Part shown: in pieces, positions 10,010 through 19,572 of the stretch | Position numbering within the stretch: the stretch's first letter is position 1 | Layout of the letters: each line of letters starts with the position of its first letter | NCBI RefSeq assembly: GCF_021560015.1 | Contig: NZ_CP073588.1 | Span: 1,984,001 to 2,048,000 of the forward strand | DNA length: 64,000 nucleotides | DNA from: Shewanella vesiculosa | GTDB taxonomy: Bacteria; Pseudomonadota; Gammaproteobacteria; Enterobacterales; Shewanellaceae | Direction of reading: 5' to 3' | The notes under the pieces: model-generated | The model's input: the letters and a program-made list of their open reading frames with translations, nothing else | Database searches by the model: none | Told to the model about the DNA's origin: nothing | Program-made: the position numbers and the translations under genes

Positions 10010-11638
10010 ATGACAACACAAGTGCACAACGAAAAGCTTTCTCCTTGGCCATGGCAAGTTAGCCAGCAACACGTTAGCTTTGATCAAACTGGGATGAACA
10101 AAAAGCTCAAAGATTTATCACAAGCGTGTTATTTGGTTAACGACGCGCAACAAGGCTTAGGCGTGGCGCAACAAGCTCAAGTGGTGACCGACGCAGTTAA
10201 TGCACCTAACACTTTACCTGTAAGCGCTTTTGGACCTGCACTGGGTACCCAAAGTTTAGGCGACAGTAATTTTCGCCGCGTGCATGGGGTAAAATATGCC
10301 TATTATGCTGGCGCGATGGCTAATGGCATTTCCTCGGAAGAATTGGTTATCGCGTTAGGCCAAGCGGGTATTTTATGTTCGTTTGGCGCAGCTGGGTTAA
10401 TTCCATCACGAGTTGAACAAGCGATAAACCGCATCCAAGCCGCGCTGCCCAATGGGCCATATGCGTTTAACTTAATCCACAGCCCAAGTGAGCCAGCGCT
10501 TGAGCGTGGCAGTGTTGAGCTATTTTTAAAATATAAAGTGCGCACGGTTGAGGCCTCAGCCTTTTTAGGCTTAACCCCGCAAATAGTCTATTACCGCGCA
10601 GCAGGCTTAAGCCGCGATGCTCATGGTGATATTCAAATCGACAATAAAGTGATTGCTAAAGTTAGCCGCACCGAAGTCGCGATTAAGTTTATGCAACCAG
10701 CACCCGTTAAAATGCTGCAACAACTTGTTGATGATGGCCTCATTAGCGCAGAGCAAATGGAACTGGCACAACTTGTACCAATGGCGGATGATATTACCGC
10801 TGAAGCCGACTCTGGTGGCCATACCGACAACCGTCCATTAGTGACGTTACTGCCCACTATTTTGGCGTTAAAAGATGAAGTGCAAGCGCAATACAAATAC
10901 AAAACACCTATCCGTGTTGGCGCGGGTGGCGGTGTGGGTACACCCGATGCCGCGCTGGCTACGTTTCATATGGGCGCAGCCTATATTGTTACCGGATCAA
11001 TTAACCAAGCCTGCGTGGAAGCGGGGGCTAGCGAGCATACGCGCAAATTACTAGCGACGACCGAAATGGCCGATGTGACTATGGCACCCGCTGCTGATAT
11101 GTTCGAAATGGGGGTCAAGTTACAAGTGGTCAAGCGTGGCACATTATTCCCGATGCGAGCCAACAAGTTATATGAAATTTACAGCCGTTATGACTCAATA
11201 GAAGCGATTCCAAGTGACGAACGCGAAAAACTTGAAAAACAAGTATTCCGCTCAAGCCTAGATGATATTTGGGCTGGTACTGTCGCGCATTTTAATGAGC
11301 GCGACCCAAAGCAAATTGAACGAGCTAAAGACAATCCAAAACGTAAAATGGCCTTGATTTTCCGTTGGTATCTTGGCTTATCAAGCCGCTGGTCAAACTC
11401 TGGTGAAGTCGGCCGTGAAATGGATTATCAAATTTGGGCAGGCCCAGCATTAGGCGCATTTAACGCTTGGGCTAAAAATAGTTATTTAGATGACTACAGC
11501 CAACGTCATGCAGTAGACTTAGCGAAACATTTAATGCATGGGGCAGCTTATTTGGCCCGAGTGAATTTATTGACGGCGCAAGGCGTTAGCCTTCCAGTAG
11601 CATTACAGCGTTGGCGCCCAATTGATCAAATAAAATAG
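10010..11638 (+). CDS. pfaD: PfaD, PUFA synthase trans-acting enoyl reductase
   Basis: A 542-residue FMN-dependent enoyl reductase of the nitronate monooxygenase-like (FabK-related) fold that works in trans in PUFA biosynthesis. Visible features are the glycine-rich flavin phosphate-binding segment GAGGGVGTPDAA (~residue 305) followed by the AAYIVTGSINQA strand, and an early AFGPALGTQSLGDSNFRR block typical of PfaD. The ATG is preceded by AAAAGGA about 8 bases upstream. The gene lies 20 bases after the pfaC stop and has normal family length. It is the last gene of the canonical pfaABCD operon. Confidence 0.95.
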   Translation: MTTQVHNEKLSPWPWQVSQQHVSFDQTGMNKKLKDLSQACYLVNDAQQGLGVAQQAQVVTDAVNAPNTLPVSAFGPALGTQSLGDSNFRRVHGVKYAYYAGAMANGISSEELVIALGQAGILCSFGAAGLIPSRVEQAINRIQAALPNGPYAFNLIHSPSEPALERGSVELFLKYKVRTVEASAFLGLTPQIVYYRAAGLSRDAHGDIQIDNKVIAKVSRTEVAIKFMQPAPVKMLQQLVDDGLISAEQMELAQLVPMADDITAEADSGGHTDNRPLVTLLPTILALKDEVQAQYKYKTPIRVGAGGGVGTPDAALATFHMGAAYIVTGSINQACVEAGASEHTRKLLATTEMADVTMAPAADMFEMGVKLQVVKRGTLFPMRANKLYEIYSRYDSIEAIPSDEREKLEKQVFRSSLDDIWAGTVAHFNERDPKQIERAKDNPKRKMALIFRWYLGLSSRWSNSGEVGREMDYQIWAGPALGAFNAWAKNSYLDDYSQRHAVDLAKHLMHGAAYLARVNLLTAQGVSLPVALQRWRPIDQIK

Positions 11639-11649
11639 TTGTTCAAGTG

Positions 11650-11671
11650 GATCTCGGTTCATCGCGAGATC
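11650..11671. repeat. Inverted repeat between pfaD and the following small gene
   Basis: A perfect 7-base stem, GATCTCG (11650-11656) and CGAGATC (11665-11671), with an 8-base loop, 12 bases after the pfaD stop. There is no U-run, so it is not a classical terminator. It could stabilise the pfa mRNA 3' end or attenuate expression of the next gene. Confidence 0.5.
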
Positions 11672-11693
11672 AGCTACAAAGATAGGAACTAAG

Positions 11694-11951
11694 ATGAGCG
11701 ATACCCAGAAACTCGATTTCTCAGCGATTAATGCCCCTACATTGGCGTCATTTAATCAACAAAAGAATCTGATTAAGCGCATGCTTAAAGGTAATAATGC
11801 CACTTGCAGTGATTGCAATAAACCGCTAACACTGCAATTGCCGCCTAACACTAAACAGGCCAAACCTGCAGCTAAAGCCCCTGGGATTTATTGTGCTAAA
11901 GGTTGCACCGATATCGAGCTAGACATGGAAGCGGTAGCGTTAATGAAATAG
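11694..11951 (+). CDS. Small conserved-looking protein of unknown function with two cysteine pairs
   Basis: An 85-residue protein with ATG and an AGGA box 8 bases upstream. It lies 55 bases after pfaD on the same strand and before a strong terminator, so it is probably the last gene of the pfa transcript. A basic helical N-terminal half contains FNQQKNLIKRMLKG. It is followed by CSDC and, about 40 residues later, CAKGC. This looks like a small zinc-ribbon or metal-binding fold, but that is inference from the cysteines only. No known domain was recognised and no role in PUFA synthesis can be claimed. Confidence 0.75.
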   Translation: MSDTQKLDFSAINAPTLASFNQQKNLIKRMLKGNNATCSDCNKPLTLQLPPNTKQAKPAAKAPGIYCAKGCTDIELDMEAVALMK

Positions 11952-12014
11952 TACGCATAAAAGCAGTACTCATTGAAAAGATAAATGCGTAAGTACTCGC
12001 CAGCAATGACCAAT

Positions 12015-12050
12015 AAAAAATGACCACCTTTAACAAGATGGTCATTTTTT
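12015..12050. terminator. Bidirectional rho-independent terminator
   Basis: A 12-base perfect stem, AAAAAATGACCA (12015-12026) and TGGTCATTTTTT (12039-12050), with a 12-base loop. The T-run continues to 12052, and an A-run on the left serves the opposite strand. It sits between the convergent pfa-side gene and the FAH-family gene. Confidence 0.9.
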
Positions 12051-12102
12051 TTCGCGCGTTATCTATTTACATGCAGCACTATCGCCATGTCCAGTACTAA
12101 GA

Positions 12103-12795
12103 TTATTGAGCAAGCCACTGCTTGAGGATTATTGGCTTACCACAAAGCTGTTCAAGCGAATGAGCACCCGAGAGTGCAGTCTCAAACTGACTAAATGGCA
12201 CATTAGGCCATAAACTGATCGTAAATTGCGTATCAGCAGTGACAGCGCCCACACCTTTTGGGGTTCCCGTCATAACAATATCACCATCATTTAAAGTCAT
12301 AAACTCACTAAGCGCATTAAAAATGGCTCGAGGCTGATACATCATTAATTGCTGATGCCCAAGTTGGGTCACGACGTTATCAATGGTTAACTGAAAACAC
12401 CAATTATCCATGCCCGGAGTGATTGGAATAAATTGACTAAACAGGGCTGAGCTATCAAAGGCTTTTGCTCTCTCCCACGGTAAGCCTTGTTTTTTTAATT
12501 TACCTTGGAGCTCGCGTTTAGTCATATCTAACCCAAGGCCAACTGCACCAAACTGACCATCTGCCACCATAAAACACAACTCGGTTTCATAATGCAACAC
12601 TTCGTCCTTATAGCTTAATAAGATCTCATTAATCGCTGAATTAGGCTTAAGAAATACCACCATATCATCGGGTACTTCATTGCCTAATTCATCAATATGC
12701 TCAGCATAATTTCGCCCAATACATATCACTTTCGACGGCGTAATATTTTTCTGTTGGCCACTGGCTTGTATTAGCGTTACCGATTGTTGACTCAC
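12103..12795 (-). CDS. Fumarylacetoacetate hydrolase (FAH) family protein
   Basis: A 230-residue single-domain FAH-superfamily enzyme, a divalent-metal-dependent C-C hydrolase or decarboxylase of 2-oxo compounds in the cytoplasm. Family signatures are the VICIGRNYAEH N-terminal block, the metal-ligand stretch with ETELCFMV, and the C-terminal DGDIVMTGTPKGVG. The open frame runs upstream to 12903, but that 36-residue extension is hydrophobic and AT-rich. The GTG at 12795 has a GAGG box 5 bases upstream and gives the usual length, so it was chosen. The true substrate cannot be read from sequence; names such as fumarylpyruvate hydrolase or oxaloacetate decarboxylase would be guesses. Confidence 0.85.
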   Translation of the reverse strand: MSQQSVTLIQASGQQKNITPSKVICIGRNYAEHIDELGNEVPDDMVVFLKPNSAINEILLSYKDEVLHYETELCFMVADGQFGAVGLGLDMTKRELQGKLKKQGLPWERAKAFDSSALFSQFIPITPGMDNWCFQLTIDNVVTQLGHQQLMMYQPRAIFNALSEFMTLNDGDIVMTGTPKGVGAVTADTQFTISLWPNVPFSQFETALSGAHSLEQLCGKPIILKQWLAQ

Positions 12796-13194
12796 ATTAA
12801 CCTCGAATGGTTGAAAAATAATGATAAAAAATATCGATTTAGCGATATAAACAACTACACTTTTTAGACTTAAAGCAAATACTATTGGGTGTCTAGTGAA
12901 CATAACGATAGCCTATCAATCTTGCTGCTAAATGACGATATAGATGTTGAACAGTAGCCATATAAACTTAACAAGAATATACACATCTTGATTACAAGCT
13001 AGGTATTGCTTACTTATAAACAATGAAATACTACTATAAAAACAAAGATATATTTCTATTTTTTGCATAAGTGCATTTACATTTTTTTTACAACGTTCTA
13101 GTCTAGAGTCAGTCTTGATCAGACAATAAACAAGCAATAGCACATATAAATATAGTATGAATGACGTCAGGTAAATAACAATAAGAGAGACCAA
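12796..13194. other. Divergent intergenic region, AT-rich, no gene recognised
   Basis: About 400 bases between the FAH gene and the receptor gene, which point away from each other, so promoters for both should lie here. No clear sigma-28, sigma-54 or sigma-70 boxes could be fixed by eye. A 98-codon minus-strand frame (12928-13224) crosses into the receptor start and is judged spurious. Confidence 0.5.
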
Positions 13195-15232
13195 ATGGCC
13201 ATGTTCGAATTCACTATTAAACAAAAAATAGCGCTAGGTTTTTCCTCAATAGGCTTATTACTGCTTGTTGGAAGTAGTTTTTTTCTATGGTTCCCTAAAT
13301 CAAATTCAAACAGCAAATAATAATATTGAAACCTTAGCCGTCCCGGTACAAAATCAATCGAACGGGTTGCAAATTACCTTATTAAAAATGGCAAAAACAG
13401 ATAGCCTAGCTTATTCACAAACAGGTAATGACAATATTAATCTCAGCTTTACACAATTTAATCAGTTACAGCAAGAATTCGATAACGTATTAAGCACACT
13501 ATTAGTTAAAGTCGCCGATCAGCCGACGATGCAACAGGCGTTAACCAAAGCCAAAAATGCTTATGAGCAGTACATTAAGCAATCTCGCACTATGTTCAAC
13601 GCAAAACTCGAAATAGAGCAAACCCGCGCCACTTTCACCACTTTAAAACAACAGTTCGACGATGCGCGCATCAGCGCCAGTAATAACATGATTGATTTAG
13701 AGCTTATTGAAGCGCCAGAAAATGAGGCCTCATTATTAGAAGAAGTGGTTGGTGGTGGAGTACGTATCGATGACATGCTATTTACTCTGGGTAATACCAT
13801 GACAGAACTCGGTCGATTAACCTCTACCGATGCCGTGGACATCCACAAACAAGATGTTGCCATGTTATTAGGTAATATTAGCGTCAATGGTAGCTACTTA
13901 ACTCAACAAGCTGAACCCTTAGGTGCTGCGGCGCTATTTGCTGAATTTAACACTCACTTGCAAGCAATTAAACAATTTACAGATGAGCCTGGTAACTTGT
14001 ACATCGCGCAACAAAATGTCATCAATAAGCAACTCTTGGCAGAGCAAAGTCACCTGCAAGCTAACACCTTTTTTGATACGACTAATCAGCAGTTAGATCA
14101 ATTAGTCACACTCGCTAACGAAAGGTTCCACCTATTGCAGATGGTGGCCGTTGATGAAGTGACGACAGCACAAACATTAGCCATTTTAATGGCAGTGATA
14201 TTTGTATCGATGGCGATATTTATTTATTACTTTACCTCAAAAGCCATGTTGGGCCCTCTACAAGCAATAAACATCGCATTATCGCGAATTGCGGGTGGCG
14301 ATTTATCGCAACGATTAAGCAAACGAAATAATGATGAATTTGGCGAATTGATAGACAACACTAATAAGTTATCTGATGATTTGACCCAGTTATTACAAGC
14401 GATTAATAGTGATGCCCATCAATTAGATGAATCCGCTATTCGCTCACAAGTACAAAGCGAAAAAATATCTCATTCAGCTTCACAACAGATTGATAATATT
14501 AGCCAAGCCAAACAGCTTGCCGAACAAATACATCACAGTTCAACTCAGGTTAATCAACAAGCTTCTGAATCAGAGCAATATATCAAATCCGCCTCTGTCC
14601 AAGGAGGACAAATAAAAACCATTGCCGATGATAACCGTATCCGTATTGAGACCTTATCAAGTAGCTTGCACGACTCAGTTAAGATCATGACAACGCTTAG
14701 TCAGCATAGCAACAATATTGGCGGGATTTTAACAACGATTAGTGCTATTGCAGACCAAACCAATTTACTTGCGTTGAATGCAGCCATTGAAGCAGCCAGA
14801 GCGGGTGAGCATGGTCGTGGCTTTGCTGTCGTTGCTGACGAAGTACGTTCATTAGCCTCTAGAACTCAATTATCAACAGCTGAAATTCAAACCATGATAG
14901 ATGCATTGCAACAAGAAACCACAAACGCCGTTAAGGCGATCACCCAAGGACAAAACCAAGCCAGTGAATGTGTAGAACAAAGCCAATCTTTACATGATGC
15001 GATTGAAAATATAGAAACCGCATTAAATACCATTAGTGGCATGAGCCAAAATATTACTCACGCGGCCAATGAACAGGTTAGTTACAGTCAACAAATAGAA
15101 CAAACAATGACTCAGACTGCAGACTCTGCGCAACAAAATGCCCAAGAATCGGCATCAATGACAGAAAGAAGCCAACAACTAAACCAATTAGCTCATTCAC
15201 TGACGACCTCAGTAGAACGCTTTAAACTATAA
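13195..15232 (+). CDS. Methyl-accepting chemotaxis protein, broken by a +1 frameshift at a T7 run
   Basis: A transmembrane chemoreceptor of about 678 residues if the frame is restored. The start ATG at 13195 (or 13201) encodes [20 protein letters not shown] and a first membrane helix. This frame stops about 40 codons later at TAA. The rest reads in the next frame from about 13265 to 15232: periplasmic region, second membrane helix ([13 protein letters not shown]), HAMP domain, and the signalling tip [30 protein letters not shown]. Removing one T from the T7 at 13278-13284 joins the halves as [11 protein letters not shown]. The gene is therefore frameshifted, phase-variable or mis-sequenced. 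It has an AAGAGAG box. The ligand is unknown. Confidence 0.85.
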
Positions 15233-15234
15233 CC

Positions 15235-15510
15235 ATTAAGCGAATAAAAACCTGAGGAAAAGCCAGAGGGACGGTATCAATAACTCAATAAACTATCAGC
15301 TAGATCCATGAGCTGATCCACTGACTTCATGTATCAGTGCAGTGGAACGTTTTATACCATCATGATTAAGCGAATAAAAACCTGAGGAAAAGCCAGAGGG
15401 GCGGTATCAATAACTCAATAAACTATCAGCTAGATCCATGAGCTGATCCACTGACTTCATGCTCCAGTACAATGGAACGTTTTATAACATCATGATTAAG
15501 CGAATAAAAA
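15235..15510. repeat. Tandem direct repeat, two 130-bp copies plus a 16-bp partial third
   Basis: The units start with ATTAAGCGAATAAAAA at 15235, 15365 and 15495, so the period is exactly 130 bases. The first two copies differ at only a handful of positions (for example GGGACGG versus GGGGCGG). Each contains a 7-base inverted repeat, ATCAGCT/AGCTGAT. The second half of each unit resembles the 3' end of the upstream receptor gene (CAGTGGAACGTTTTATA versus CAGTAGAACGCTTTAAA). This suggests repeated duplication of the gene end with its downstream flank. Confidence 0.85.
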
Positions 15511-15540
15511 GGCCAGAAACGTCAAGTTTCTGGCCTTTTT
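15511..15540. terminator. Rho-independent terminator between convergent chemoreceptor genes
   Basis: A perfect 10-base stem, GGCCAGAAAC (15511-15520) and GTTTCTGGCC (15526-15535), with a 5-base loop, then TTTTT on the plus strand. AAAAA lies on the left side, so it may also serve the minus-strand gene ending at 15558. Confidence 0.92.
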
Positions 15541-15557
15541 GACATCTGCTGTTTAAT

Positions 15558-17141
15558 TTATTTCTTGCCTATGGCCCCAACCGCAAAACGTCTGATAATT
15601 GATCTAACCATCATTACGGATTCACCTAACTCACTACTATTATGTAAGGATTTTTCTGATGATATTTTAGTTATCTCTGCTGAATCAGCAATATCAATAA
15701 TCTGTTGGTTAATGTGTTCTGCGACAGCGCCTTGCTCTTCTACAGCGGCTGACATATCCAAGGTAAGTTGGGTAATTTGCTCGACTGATTGATTAATCGA
15801 CGCTAATGCATTACGAGTTTCATCGACAATTTGAACACCTTTACTCGCCGCTTGCTCGCCCCTAAGTGACACTTGGACAGCGTTACTGGCACGTTTGGTT
15901 AATACACTGACAATACTGTGAATTTTATCGGTTGATTCGCGAGTTTTAAATGCCAGAGAGCGGACCTCATCAGCAACAACACTAAATCCTCGCCCTTGCT
16001 CACCTGCCCTTGCTGCCTCAATGGCCGCATTTAACGCAAGTAGATTAGTTTGATCGGCAATACTGGAAATAATACTGGCGGCTTGACCAATCTCATTGGT
16101 GGATTCCGATAACTCGCGAACGGTAGTCGCAATATCAGCAACCGAGAGATTTAATTCATCAATAGACTGTTTGGCTTGATTTGCAAGTAGAGCCCCTGCA
16201 CTCACATTGTCTAATGCATCTTTAGCACTATCAGCATTACGCTCGACATTAGCAGAGACCTCTTGTATCGCTGTAGACATCTCTGTAATGGCTGAAGCAA
16301 TTTGTTGTATTGATGCGCTTTGAAGACCGACAGCTTTAGCGGTTGACTCTGCTTCAACTTGGGTATGCTCAACAATACCATCTAAAGATCCTGCTGCATC
16401 CTCGATCCTTGTCATAGCGGTACGACATCGAGCAATTTCACAACCAAGAGCTAATTTAGCCTGTGCTTTGGCGCCAAAATCAGCAAAGTAGGTTTCTGCG
16501 ACAGTGCGATCGGTAAACGAATTAGGATTGAGTGTGACGACTTCTAGCCAGTCTTGCTGTTGTTTATAGCCTAACCATGCAGCTGATAGAGTGAGTGTGA
16601 TTAAACTTATCAAGCCAGGGAACAGCCCCCAGAACTCAAAGAGTACCATTGACAAAACAAACATAGGTAACCAAACGGGTAACAACTTAAGTACTTGATG
16701 TTTTATTTTAGCATGCAGTGGCCTTGGGGACTTATTGGCCTTAATCCTGGCATAAGCAGCCTCTGCTCGAGCAATTTCTGCAGGTAATGCCGTTATCCTG
16801 ACGGACTCATATCCTGCTACTTTATTATTTTCAAACACTGGGGTGACAAATGCGCTAACCCAATAGTAATCGCCATTTTTTCGACGATTCTTAACCAACC
16901 CCATCCATACTTTACCAGTTGAAATACAGGCCCACATCTCTTTGAACACTTCACTTGGCATATCGGGATGGCGAACGAGATTATGGGGTTTTCCGACTAA
17001 CTCGCTTTTGTCAAAGCCGCTTACCTCAACAAAAGCATCATTACAATAAGTGATGTGGCCGCGTAGATCAGTTCCTGAAATTAAACGAACTTCATCGTCG
17101 AAGTAATATTGCTTTAGGGTAACGGGTTGATTATTGCGCAT
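15558..17141 (-). CDS. PAS-domain methyl-accepting chemotaxis protein (Aer-like)
   Basis: A 527-residue receptor. It has an N-terminal PAS domain (~residues 15-115: [23 protein letters not shown] and the [10 protein letters not shown] core) and a short double membrane segment (~150-200: [19 protein letters not shown] then a second helix). A cytoplasmic signalling domain follows, with tip [30 protein letters not shown]. No periplasmic sensor and no clear HAMP domain are seen. The layout matches Aer/BdlA-type energy or redox taxis receptors, but whether the PAS binds FAD or heme cannot be told. ATG 17141 lies 10 bases after AAAGGA; an upstream in-frame GTG (17147) is a close alternative. Confidence 0.9.
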   Translation of the reverse strand: MRNNQPVTLKQYYFDDEVRLISGTDLRGHITYCNDAFVEVSGFDKSELVGKPHNLVRHPDMPSEVFKEMWACISTGKVWMGLVKNRRKNGDYYWVSAFVTPVFENNKVAGYESVRITALPAEIARAEAAYARIKANKSPRPLHAKIKHQVLKLLPVWLPMFVLSMVLFEFWGLFPGLISLITLTLSAAWLGYKQQQDWLEVVTLNPNSFTDRTVAETYFADFGAKAQAKLALGCEIARCRTAMTRIEDAAGSLDGIVEHTQVEAESTAKAVGLQSASIQQIASAITEMSTAIQEVSANVERNADSAKDALDNVSAGALLANQAKQSIDELNLSVADIATTVRELSESTNEIGQAASIISSIADQTNLLALNAAIEAARAGEQGRGFSVVADEVRSLAFKTRESTDKIHSIVSVLTKRASNAVQVSLRGEQAASKGVQIVDETRNALASINQSVEQITQLTLDMSAAVEEQGAVAEHINQQIIDIADSAEITKISSEKSLHNSSELGESVMMVRSIIRRFAVGAIGKK

Positions 17142-17647
17142 GAACACTAAATCCTTTTAAATGTATGGAAAATAAGCATCCATTAAGATTATCTTTGACA
17201 CCAAGGTGCAAAGATAACAATTCCGTTTAATGAGCTTGTTGATTGATAACATCACTGTACTTAACGAGATATAAACTTATTTTGATAAGTCATTATAAGT
17301 TTGGTATGTATCTGAAAATTGTCAATTAATTAATTAACTATCTGTAAAATAATTTTGGTCGATTTATTACCAAGCATTACTCTCGTCGTTTTAAACTTAA
17401 CCTTGATTGGCTTATCGTGAAGCGAGTTGAAAATGAGCTGAATTCAGGATACTTAGCCTAAAACAGTAAATCCAAGATTAGGTTAATCATCCTGTTGCGA
17501 GTTTAAAACACATCTCTATCTATAAACTTAACCCGAGCTTCGTCATCACCAAGGGTTAAGTTATCTAATAACATAGTGCTAATAATCGCTTTATACAGCT
17601 TGATTAACAATCCAATTAAACTCTCAAAGGGTTTCTATTCAAGAACG
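17142..17647. other. Intergenic region with inverted repeats, no gene recognised
   Basis: About 500 AT-rich bases between the PAS receptor start and the end of the M14-family gene. A perfect 10-base inverted repeat, AACTTAACCC (17525-17534) and GGGTTAAGTT (17553-17562), with an 18-base loop lies downstream of the M14 gene stop and may terminate it weakly, without a U-run. GTTTTAAACTT near 17390 recurs inverted as AGTTTAAAAC near 17500. No convincing open frame was found. Confidence 0.5.
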
Positions 17648-18664
17648 TTATTCAGCGTACTCTTGCATAAAATCATCAAGATTATCGTTAATAACTTCTA
17701 TTTCATCACCACTAAATTGTGCAATGTGAAACAAGCCCTCACCTTCATTGGTGACCGGAATATTGCTGTTGCCAATAATAATCCCATCTGTTGGGGCCTT
17801 TAATGGTATCGGCTCGCCGCCCAGAGGGTTTACAATATTGGCTAACACTTGGCCTTTAGATACTCGCTCACCCAATTTAAATTTAATATTCACCAGCCCA
17901 TCAGATTCACTGCGTACCCAGTAACTGCGACTTGCATTAACACTGGTGGTTTTAGTGTTAATTTTACCTTTGGTCATACCTAAACAACGCATCACATTGA
18001 TAACGCCATTTACGCCAGACTTAATCGACATATCGCTAAAGCGCAGTGCTTCACCAGCCTCATATAAAATACAAGGAATATTAAGGCTGTTAGCATAACC
18101 GCGCATTGAACCTTCACGTGCTTTAGAAGACATTATGACTGGTGCGCCAAAAGCATTAGCCATATCGAGCATCATTGTATCGTCGGTATCACAGCGGATC
18201 TGCGGTAAGTTATCGCGATGAATTGCGCCAGTATGTAAATCAATAATATGAGTTGCACGTTTAACTAAAATACTGCTAAATAAATGCGCTAAACGGCTGG
18301 CAAGCGCACCTTTAGCTGAGCCCGGAAAACAACGATTTAAGTCACGACGATCGGGTAAATAGCGAGATTGTTGAATAAAACCAAATACGTTAACGATAGG
18401 GACAATGAGTAAGGTCCCGGTTAAGGTTTTAGCATTCACACGACCGAGCAAGCGTCGACATATTTCAATGCCATTTAACTCATCACCGTGGATCGCTGCA
18501 CAAACCAATAAAACAGGTCCCGCTTTAGTGCCATGAAACACTTCAACGTGCAGATCCATCGGTGTATCGTTATACAGTTTTGCTGCGGGCAATTTAACAC
18601 TTTGTTGAGTGCCTGCCGGTACGCTAACATCACCGATAACAAACGGTTCGTGCTTTCTTGCCAT
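17648..18664 (-). CDS. M14-family succinylglutamate desuccinylase/aspartoacylase-like protein
   Basis: A 338-residue zinc-dependent deacylase or carboxypeptidase-like protein of the AstE/AspA branch of family M14. Predicted zinc ligands are His59 and Glu62 (IHGDELNG) and His144 (DLHTGAIH). The LPDRRDLNR block carries the substrate-carboxylate arginines, and a candidate catalytic Glu is in YEAGEALRF. The C-terminal ~85 residues resemble a beta-rich lipoyl-like barrel common in this branch. Its ATG overlaps the RimK stop (TAATG). It is the third gene of an operon with a retropepsin-like protease and a RimK ligase, which suggests it removes or trims an amide-linked group. The name succinylglutamate desuccinylase should not be read as its substrate. 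Confidence 0.85.
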   Translation of the reverse strand: MARKHEPFVIGDVSVPAGTQQSVKLPAAKLYNDTPMDLHVEVFHGTKAGPVLLVCAAIHGDELNGIEICRRLLGRVNAKTLTGTLLIVPIVNVFGFIQQSRYLPDRRDLNRCFPGSAKGALASRLAHLFSSILVKRATHIIDLHTGAIHRDNLPQIRCDTDDTMMLDMANAFGAPVIMSSKAREGSMRGYANSLNIPCILYEAGEALRFSDMSIKSGVNGVINVMRCLGMTKGKINTKTTSVNASRSYWVRSESDGLVNIKFKLGERVSKGQVLANIVNPLGGEPIPLKAPTDGIIIGNSNIPVTNEGEGLFHIAQFSGDEIEVINDNLDDFMQEYAE

Positions 18665-19569
18665 TAACCAACTCCTTTCGTTTTCGAGCTAGTAGATTTA
18701 ACATTTTTTTCAATAAACTGAATGATTTTTTCCGCAACATCAATACCAGTGGCTTTTTCGATGCCTTCAAGGCCCGGAGATGAGTTAACTTCCATCACTA
18801 ATGGACCGTGCTTAGAACGTAAAATATCTACGCCCGCAACGTTTAGCCCCATCGTTTTAGCAGCACGTAATGCCGTTGAACGTTCTTCTGGAGTGAGCTT
18901 AACAATGCTAGCAGAACCACCGCGGTGTAAATTAGAACGAAACTCACCTGGTAATGCTTGGCGTTTCATCGCCGCAATCACTTTGTCACCAATCACGAAA
19001 CAACGAATATCAGCGCCACCAGCTTCGGCAATATACTCTTGCACCATGATGTTGGCTTTTAACCCCATGAAGGCTTCAATAACCGATTCAGCAGCTTTAC
19101 GGGTTTCAGCTAATACCACACCAATACCTTGAGTGCCTTCAAGTAACTTAATCACACAAGGAGCACCACCGACCATGTCCAACAAATCGGGAATATCAGC
19201 AGGCTTACTGGCAAAACCGGTCACGGGCAAACCAATATTCTTGCGAGATAACAGTTGCAATGAACGTAATTTGTCCCGAGAACGTGTAATGGCGACAGAC
19301 TCGTTTAATGGGTGAGTGCCCATCATTTCGAACTGGCGTAATACCGCGGTGCCATAAAAGGTCACTGACGCACCAATTCGCGGAATAACGGCATCGAATT
19401 TTGGCAGCTCTTCACCGCGGACATGAATACTAGGTGCATTCATGTTGATGTTCATGTAACACTTTAATGGATCGACAATTTTGATGGTATGACCGCGAGC
19501 TTCAGCAGCTTCTCTTAAGCGACTGGTCGAGTATAAATTCTTATTTCTCGACATTATTGCAATATGCAT
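18664..19569 (-). CDS. rimK: RimK-family ATP-grasp alpha-L-glutamate ligase
   Basis: A 301-residue ATP-grasp amidoligase. RimK adds glutamates to the C-terminus of ribosomal protein S6 in E. coli, and related enzymes modify other peptides. The sequence shows [18 protein letters not shown], the [17 protein letters not shown] helix, the ATP-binding [17 protein letters not shown] loop, the Mg-binding [14 protein letters not shown], and the [13 protein letters not shown] end with the last metal ligands. Its length is normal. An AGGAGA box lies 9 bases before ATG. It starts 3 bases after the protease-like gene and overlaps the M14-like gene, so the three are translationally coupled. Confidence 0.92.
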   Translation of the reverse strand: MHIAIMSRNKNLYSTSRLREAAEARGHTIKIVDPLKCYMNINMNAPSIHVRGEELPKFDAVIPRIGASVTFYGTAVLRQFEMMGTHPLNESVAITRSRDKLRSLQLLSRKNIGLPVTGFASKPADIPDLLDMVGGAPCVIKLLEGTQGIGVVLAETRKAAESVIEAFMGLKANIMVQEYIAEAGGADIRCFVIGDKVIAAMKRQALPGEFRSNLHRGGSASIVKLTPEERSTALRAAKTMGLNVAGVDILRSKHGPLVMEVNSSPGLEGIEKATGIDVAEKIIQFIEKNVKSTSSKTKGVG

Positions 19570-19572
19570 TTG

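Noticed and set aside
12796..12903. N-terminal hydrophobic extension of the FAH-family protein suggesting a signal peptide
   Set aside because: The extension lies upstream of a GTG with a good GAGG box that gives the normal family length; the extra codons are AT-rich intergenic DNA.
12928..13224. 98-codon minus-strand frame with membrane-like composition
   Set aside because: It overlaps the true receptor start on the other strand, lacks a ribosome site and has the Ile/Leu/Phe bias of random AT-rich DNA.
15235..15510. Tandem repeats as a CRISPR array or integrase attachment site
   Set aside because: The unit is 130 bases and tandem without spacers, and no integrase, cas gene or tRNA is nearby.
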